The position numbers and the translations under genes were made by a program. Under the pieces are notes generated by a model. It was not told the DNA's origin, ran no database searches, and saw nothing but the letters and a program-made list of their open reading frames with translations. From PNAI01 sp964575715 (lineage in GTDB: Bacteria; Pseudomonadota; Alphaproteobacteria; Rhizobiales; Xanthobacteraceae), in assembly GCA_964575715.1 (NCBI GenBank), contig CAZNSG010000021.1:1-8700 (forward strand): a DNA stretch of 8,700 bases, read 5' to 3'. Of the stretch, positions 5,756 through 8,700 are shown piece by piece (position 1 is the stretch's first letter; each line of letters starts with the position of its first letter).

Positions 5756-5804
5756 ACCCTCCTTTGGTGGTCGACGCTGTGTGAGATCGATCTGGAAGGA
5801 GGGT
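5756..5804 (-). promoter_or_regulatory. Candidate SD-sequestering hairpin in the methyltransferase leader
   Basis: In minus-strand mRNA, ACCCUCCUU (from 5804 to 5796) is a perfect 9-base complement of AAGGAGGGU (5764 to 5756), which contains the Shine-Dalgarno of the gene starting at 5752. The 31-base loop carries the palindrome AGATCGATCT (5784-5793). A second small hairpin, GCCGC-GATT-GCGGC (5818-5805), abuts the 5' side. Folding would hide the ribosome site, so a translational switch is possible. It only matters if transcription starts upstream of 5804, which the sequence does not prove. Confidence 0.45.
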
Positions 5805-5836
5805 GCCGCAATCGCGGCCGGAAGACTTGGAGGGGC

Positions 5837-5880
5837 GCTTGATTTGTCCCCGAGAACAGCTTGATTATTCCCCTAGAACC
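5837..5880 (+). promoter_or_regulatory. Tandem 22-bp direct repeat, probable operator of the regulator
   Basis: Two abutting 22-base units (5837-5858 and 5859-5880) share the pattern GCTTGATT-nnT-CCCC-n-AGAAC and agree at 18 of 22 positions. A 22-base step equals about two helical turns, so both copies face the same side of the DNA. OmpR/PhoB-type winged-helix proteins usually bind direct repeats as tandem molecules. The regulator encoded 32 bases downstream has that domain, so autoregulation is the natural reading. The site could also act on the divergent methyltransferase. Confidence 0.6.
5839..5868 (+). promoter_or_regulatory. Possible promoter of the wHTH-TPR regulator
   Basis: TTGATT (5839-5844) and GATTAT (5863-5868) are 18 bases apart, each matching the sigma70 hexamers at four of six positions. 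Both hexamers fall within the 22-bp repeats, so protein bound there would overlap RNA polymerase. The gene's own AAGGAGG (about 5899-5905) lies 6 bases before its GTG start. Confidence 0.3.
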
Positions 5881-5911
5881 GCTCCAGGCCCGACCTTGAA
5901 GGAGGCCCAAC

Positions 5912-7486
5912 GTGCCGCCGTTTCTCTTTGAAGGTCATAGCCTTGATATCGACCGGCGGGAGCTCAAGCGCGGCTCCGAGCAGGTTGCGCTTGAGCCTCA
6001 GGTGTTCGACGTCCTTGCCTACCTCGTAAAGAACCGCGACCGCGTCCTCACCAAGGACGATCTCATCGCCGCTGTCTGGGGTGGCCGGATCGTGTCCGAA
6101 TCGACGCTTACGAGTCGCATCAATTCCGCGCGCAAGGCTGTGGGCGATACCGGCGAGGAGCAGCGCGTTATCCGCACCTATGCGCGCAAAGGCTACCGTT
6201 TTGTCGGTGAGGTGCAGGAAGAAGCAACAGGTCCGCTTGAACCTGAGCACAGCGCGCCGAACGCGCCTGCACCGCTCCCCGAGACTCGCGGAAAGCCGTG
6301 TATCGCGGTCCTTCCCTTTGTCAATCTCAGTGGCGACCCGGAACAGGAATACTTTTCGGACGGTATCACCGAAGACATCATCACGGCGCTCTCCAAGCAC
6401 CGCTCTCTCCTTGTGATCGCTCGTAACTCGACATTTGCTCTCAAGGGGCACGGCGGCGACGTGCGCCGGATCGGGCCTGACCTCGGTGCAAACTACATTG
6501 TTCAGGGCAGTGCTCGCCGGATTGGGCCGCATGTCCGCATCACGGTACAGCTCGTGGAGACAGAAGGCGGACAACACATCTGGGCGGAACAGTACGACCG
6601 TGAACTTCAGGAAATATTTGAAGTTCAGGACGAGATCACAGCCACCATCGCTGCCCGGCTTGAGCCCGAAGTCGGGAACGCGGAACGAGCTCGCGTGGAT
6701 AGAAAGCCTTCGCAGACATTCGATGCGTGGGATTTTTTTCGCCTTGGCACCAAACACTTCTACAAATCGACGGCGGTTGACAACCGTGAAGCGCAACAGC
6801 TATTCCGTCGCGCCATCAACCTCGATCCCGCCTTGGCTCAGGCGTATGGATTTCTCTCGTATTCGATCGTTCTCAGCATGATCTATTTCGATGCTGAACC
6901 CGACGATGTATTGCTCAATGAAGCAGTGGCGATCGCGAAGAAGGCGGTAGAGCTTGACGAGCGCGACGCATCGATCCGCTTCATGTATGGACGGGCTCTG
7001 CTCGCGCGCAAATCCTACAGCGAGGCGCTCGCCGAGCTGGAGATAGCCGCCGAACTGAATCCGAACCTCGCTGTTGTTTATTGCGGTCTTGGCGACTCGC
7101 TCGCCTATGAAGGCCGCATCAGCGAAGCCATTCCTTACTTCCAACGGGCGATCGATCTCAGCCCTCACGATCCGCTGCGCTGGGCATTCTATTCCTACAG
7201 AGCGCTCGCACATTTGTTTGCGCGCGAGTTTGAGTTGGCGGAAGATTGGGCGCGCCAGGCTACTCGTGTTCCAAATTGCCATTACTGGGGCTTTTCACAC
7301 CGGGTCGCTGCATTGGGGCATTTGCAACGCGCGGATGAGTCGGAGGTGGCCCTCACGGAGCTTCGGAAGATCAATCCGGGCTTCACCTGCAAACTTGCCC
7401 AAAGGCGCCTTTTCTATGTGAAGATTCCGAGTCAGATCGTTCTCTACATTGAGGGTCTTCGCCAAGCGGGTGTACCTGAGGGCTAG
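5912..7486 (+). CDS. OmpR/PhoB-type winged-helix regulator with TolB/FlgO-like domain and TPR repeats
   Basis: The 524-residue one-component regulator has three parts. Residues 4-98 are a trans_reg_C winged helix: LEPQVFDVLAYLVKNRDRVLTKDDLIAAVWGG, then a recognition-helix region STLTSRINSARKAVGD and the wing RTYARKGYRFVGEV. Residues 128-255 (CIAVLPFVNLSGDPEQEYFSDGITEDIITALSK...NYIVQGSARRIG...WAEQYDREL) are the TolB-N/FlgO-like module common in CadC-like and adenylate-cyclase-linked proteins. From about 285 to 490 there are TPR-like helical pairs (e.g. AQQLFRRAINLDPALAQAY, EALAELEIAAELNPNLAVVY, EAIPYFQRAIDLSPHDP). There is no receiver domain and no clear membrane helix, so it is probably cytoplasmic, with the TPR part sensing a protein or ligand. 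The start is GTG 5912 with AAGGAGG upstream. Length is normal for this architecture. It is divergent from the methyltransferase trio and has a probable autoregulatory repeat upstream. Confidence 0.88.
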   Translation: MPPFLFEGHSLDIDRRELKRGSEQVALEPQVFDVLAYLVKNRDRVLTKDDLIAAVWGGRIVSESTLTSRINSARKAVGDTGEEQRVIRTYARKGYRFVGEVQEEATGPLEPEHSAPNAPAPLPETRGKPCIAVLPFVNLSGDPEQEYFSDGITEDIITALSKHRSLLVIARNSTFALKGHGGDVRRIGPDLGANYIVQGSARRIGPHVRITVQLVETEGGQHIWAEQYDRELQEIFEVQDEITATIAARLEPEVGNAERARVDRKPSQTFDAWDFFRLGTKHFYKSTAVDNREAQQLFRRAINLDPALAQAYGFLSYSIVLSMIYFDAEPDDVLLNEAVAIAKKAVELDERDASIRFMYGRALLARKSYSEALAELEIAAELNPNLAVVYCGLGDSLAYEGRISEAIPYFQRAIDLSPHDPLRWAFYSYRALAHLFAREFELAEDWARQATRVPNCHYWGFSHRVAALGHLQRADESEVALTELRKINPGFTCKLAQRRLFYVKIPSQIVLYIEGLRQAGVPEG

Positions 7487-7572
7487 GGTGCCGCCGATCG
7501 CGGAACCAAGTAACAGATTAAACAGACCTTCTATCGGCGCTGATAAGCGCACATCTTGCGACCGGGAATCCA

Positions 7573-8301
7573 ATGCTTTCAGTCATCCATCATTATGCAA
7601 GCCACCTCGGTCCCGTGTACACATGGATGGCAGGAGGTTTAGCGGCTGCCGTTGAGCAGGGTGCAGCTGAATTAGATACGCTCAATCTTGACCCTTCAAA
7701 AGGAAGAATCGCTGTTGATCTAGGTGCTGGATTTGGAATGCACGCAATTCCACTCGCCCGCCGTGGCTATCAGGTTCTCGCGATTGATTCATGTGCCAAT
7801 TTGATAAACGAATTAGAGTCGCAGAAGGGTGAACTGCCAATACAGATTGTTGAGGACGATCTGCTCGCATTCCGACACCACATTCAAGAACCTGCACAAA
7901 TCATCTTATGTATGGGCGACACCATCACTCATTTGGAAAATAAGGAGTCCGTTCTGCATCTCGTCTCAGAGGTGGCCACTTCATTGAAGACGAACGGCCA
8001 CTTTGTCGTTACCTTTCGCGATTACTCGATAGCGCTTACTTCTAATCAGCGATTCATTCCAGTTCGAAATGACGAAAATAAAATCCTGACTTGCTTTCTC
8101 GAATATGCCGACATGCATATTACTGTTCATGATCTATTGCATGAACGTGAAGCGATGAATTGGAAACTTCGAGTTAGCAACTATCGAAAGCTTCGTCTCT
8201 CCCCTGAGTGGCTGGCAAGCACAATCGAATCCTTTGGTTTTTTGGTTCGTCGAGAGTTGGGACTATCTGGAATGGTTCGCCTTGTTGCACAGCGTATTTA
8301 A
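7573..8301 (+). CDS. Class I SAM-dependent methyltransferase, substrate unknown
   Basis: The 242-residue enzyme shows motif I IAVDLGAGFGMHAIPLA (D49 to G55), the strand-2 acid in VLAIDSC (D72), an acidic pair VEDDLLAF (95-96), and motif IV IILCMGDTITHL (110-121), followed by NGHFVVTFRDY (141-151). The C-terminal part (about 155-242) is a beta-rich cap ending LSGMVRLVAQRI. I recall this GDTxTHL-type protein as a generic methyltransferase often of uncertain role. ATG 7573 has only a weak GGGAA upstream; a start at another codon is not suggested by the protein's N-terminus. It follows the regulator by 86 bases with no clear terminator, so read-through is possible. Base composition is AT-richer than the regulator and closer to the TIR gene, which suggests a separate origin. 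The stop lies 11 bases before the right-hand inverted repeat. Confidence 0.85.
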   Translation: MLSVIHHYASHLGPVYTWMAGGLAAAVEQGAAELDTLNLDPSKGRIAVDLGAGFGMHAIPLARRGYQVLAIDSCANLINELESQKGELPIQIVEDDLLAFRHHIQEPAQIILCMGDTITHLENKESVLHLVSEVATSLKTNGHFVVTFRDYSIALTSNQRFIPVRNDENKILTCFLEYADMHITVHDLLHEREAMNWKLRVSNYRKLRLSPEWLASTIESFGFLVRRELGLSGMVRLVAQRI

Positions 8302-8312
8302 TGACTTCCGGT

Positions 8313-8372
8313 TCGGGTCAATCGCGTCGCGGTCGCCCGAGGCCGCACGTCGGTGTACTTCCGCAGTTCCCC
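8313..8372 (+). repeat. Right arm of 60-bp inverted repeat bounding the methyltransferase module
   Basis: The segment begins TCGGGTCAATCGCG and ends in AGTTCCCC. It is the inverted partner of 3474-3533 (52 of 60 identical, transitions only). Within it GCGGTC and GGCCGC can form a 6-bp hairpin around GCCCGA. It lies between the third methyltransferase and the transposase gene, so it may belong to the insertion element's flank or to a dispersed intergenic repeat family. Confidence 0.8.
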
Positions 8373-8452
8373 GATGCTGTTGAAAAAGAGCTCGTAATTG
8401 TCGACGAACAGTGATTCCGTCTGCTTGAGGCATTGAGCGACGGAGGTTTGCC

Positions 8453-8700
8453 ATGATGGGTCGGCAGACGGGCGATCAGAGTCAGCTGTTCTACTTGTTC
8501 AATCTCGAAAAGCGTATTCCTGCGAGCCATCTGCTGCGCCGGATCAATCCGGTCGTGACGCGAGTACTGGCTGAGCTGCGCGAGAAACTCGCGCCCTTCT
8601 ACAGCGATATCGGCCGGCCCTCGATTGATCCTGAACTCATGCTTCGGATGCTGATCGTGGGCTACTGCTACGGCATCCGCTTTGAGCGGCGGCTGTGCGA
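8453..8700 (+). CDS. IS1182/IS5-type transposase (DUF772 domain), N-terminal part, cut by window end
   Basis: The frame runs open from ATG 8453 to the window end (82 complete codons). It reads MMGRQTGDQSQLFYLFNLEK, then IPASHLLRRINPVV, LREKLAPFYSDIGRPSIDPE and LMLRMLIVGYCYGIRFERRLC. This is the DUF772 N-terminal domain of DDE transposases of the IS1182/IS5 type, and wording such as GRPSIDPELMLRMLIVGYCYGIR is very characteristic. The catalytic DDE residues lie beyond the window, so intactness cannot be judged. GGAGG sits 6 bases before the ATG; a second ATG follows directly. The left terminal repeat of the element should lie in 8302-8452, possibly near CTGTTGAAAAAGAGCTC (8377-8393), but I could not fix it without the right end. 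Confidence 0.88.
   Translation, partial: MMGRQTGDQSQLFYLFNLEKRIPASHLLRRINPVVTRVLAELREKLAPFYSDIGRPSIDPELMLRMLIVGYCYGIRFERRLC

Noticed and set aside
5873..6796. 307-residue minus-strand frame opposite the regulator
   Set aside because: It is long but antisense to the winged-helix and TolB/FlgO-like domains, which match known families throughout; mirror frames of this length are common in high-GC genes.
7536..7555. Small hairpin GCGCT-GATA-AGCGC between the regulator and third methyltransferase as a terminator
   Set aside because: Five-base stem and no T run; too weak to support a terminator call.
1..8700. CRISPR array or tRNA genes
   Set aside because: No regularly spaced repeat-spacer pattern and no cloverleaf-like segment were seen on either strand.

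Overview
The window looks like an accessory, repeat-rich stretch of a high-GC alphaproteobacterial chromosome, most likely Bradyrhizobium or a close relative. This rests on GC-rich codon use in most genes, the style of the winged-helix/TPR regulator and of the transposase at the right edge, and palindromic intergenic repeats of a kind I recall from that group. I ran no database search, so the taxonomy is inference.

Left part (1-3561). The window opens in GC-rich palindromic repeat debris and a small terminator-like hairpin. It then shows the 3' end of a group II intron (domains V and VI at about 283-351) with no reverse transcriptase gene in the window. An AT-richer orphan gene follows (669-1844), coding a protein with an unrecognised N-terminal half and a C-terminal TIR domain that keeps the expected catalytic glutamate. 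A 348-base gap of repeat remnants separates it from a minus-strand gene (2193-3227). That gene codes an exported NlpC/P60- or CHAP-like (TIGR02594-like) protein with a duplicated 16-residue linker and an odd tail resembling the end of IS66 TnpA proteins. A structured palindromic repeat occupies most of 3334-3453.

Central module (3562-8301). Three minus-strand genes lie in a row: a SAM methyltransferase (4901-5752), a small exported DUF302 protein (4430-4858), and an ArsM-like methyltransferase lacking two of the three arsenite-binding cysteines (3562-4338). Divergent from them is a one-component regulator (5912-7486) with an OmpR/PhoB-type DNA-binding domain, a TolB/FlgO-like domain and TPR repeats. 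It is followed by a third, lower-GC SAM methyltransferase (7573-8301). The 159-base divergent region carries a tandem 22-bp direct repeat (probable operator) and a 9-bp element able to pair perfectly with the Shine-Dalgarno of the first methyltransferase. The five genes are bracketed by an inverted pair of about 60-bp repeats (3474-3533 and 8313-8372) that are 52/60 identical and differ only by transitions.

Right edge (8453-8700). The start of an IS1182/IS5-type (DUF772) transposase is cut by the window end.

How it may work together (inference): the regulator probably controls its own gene, and perhaps the divergent methyltransferase/DUF302 operon, through the 22-bp repeats. The substrates of the methyltransferases cannot be read from sequence. 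The module and the orphan TIR gene are the parts most worth a closer look.
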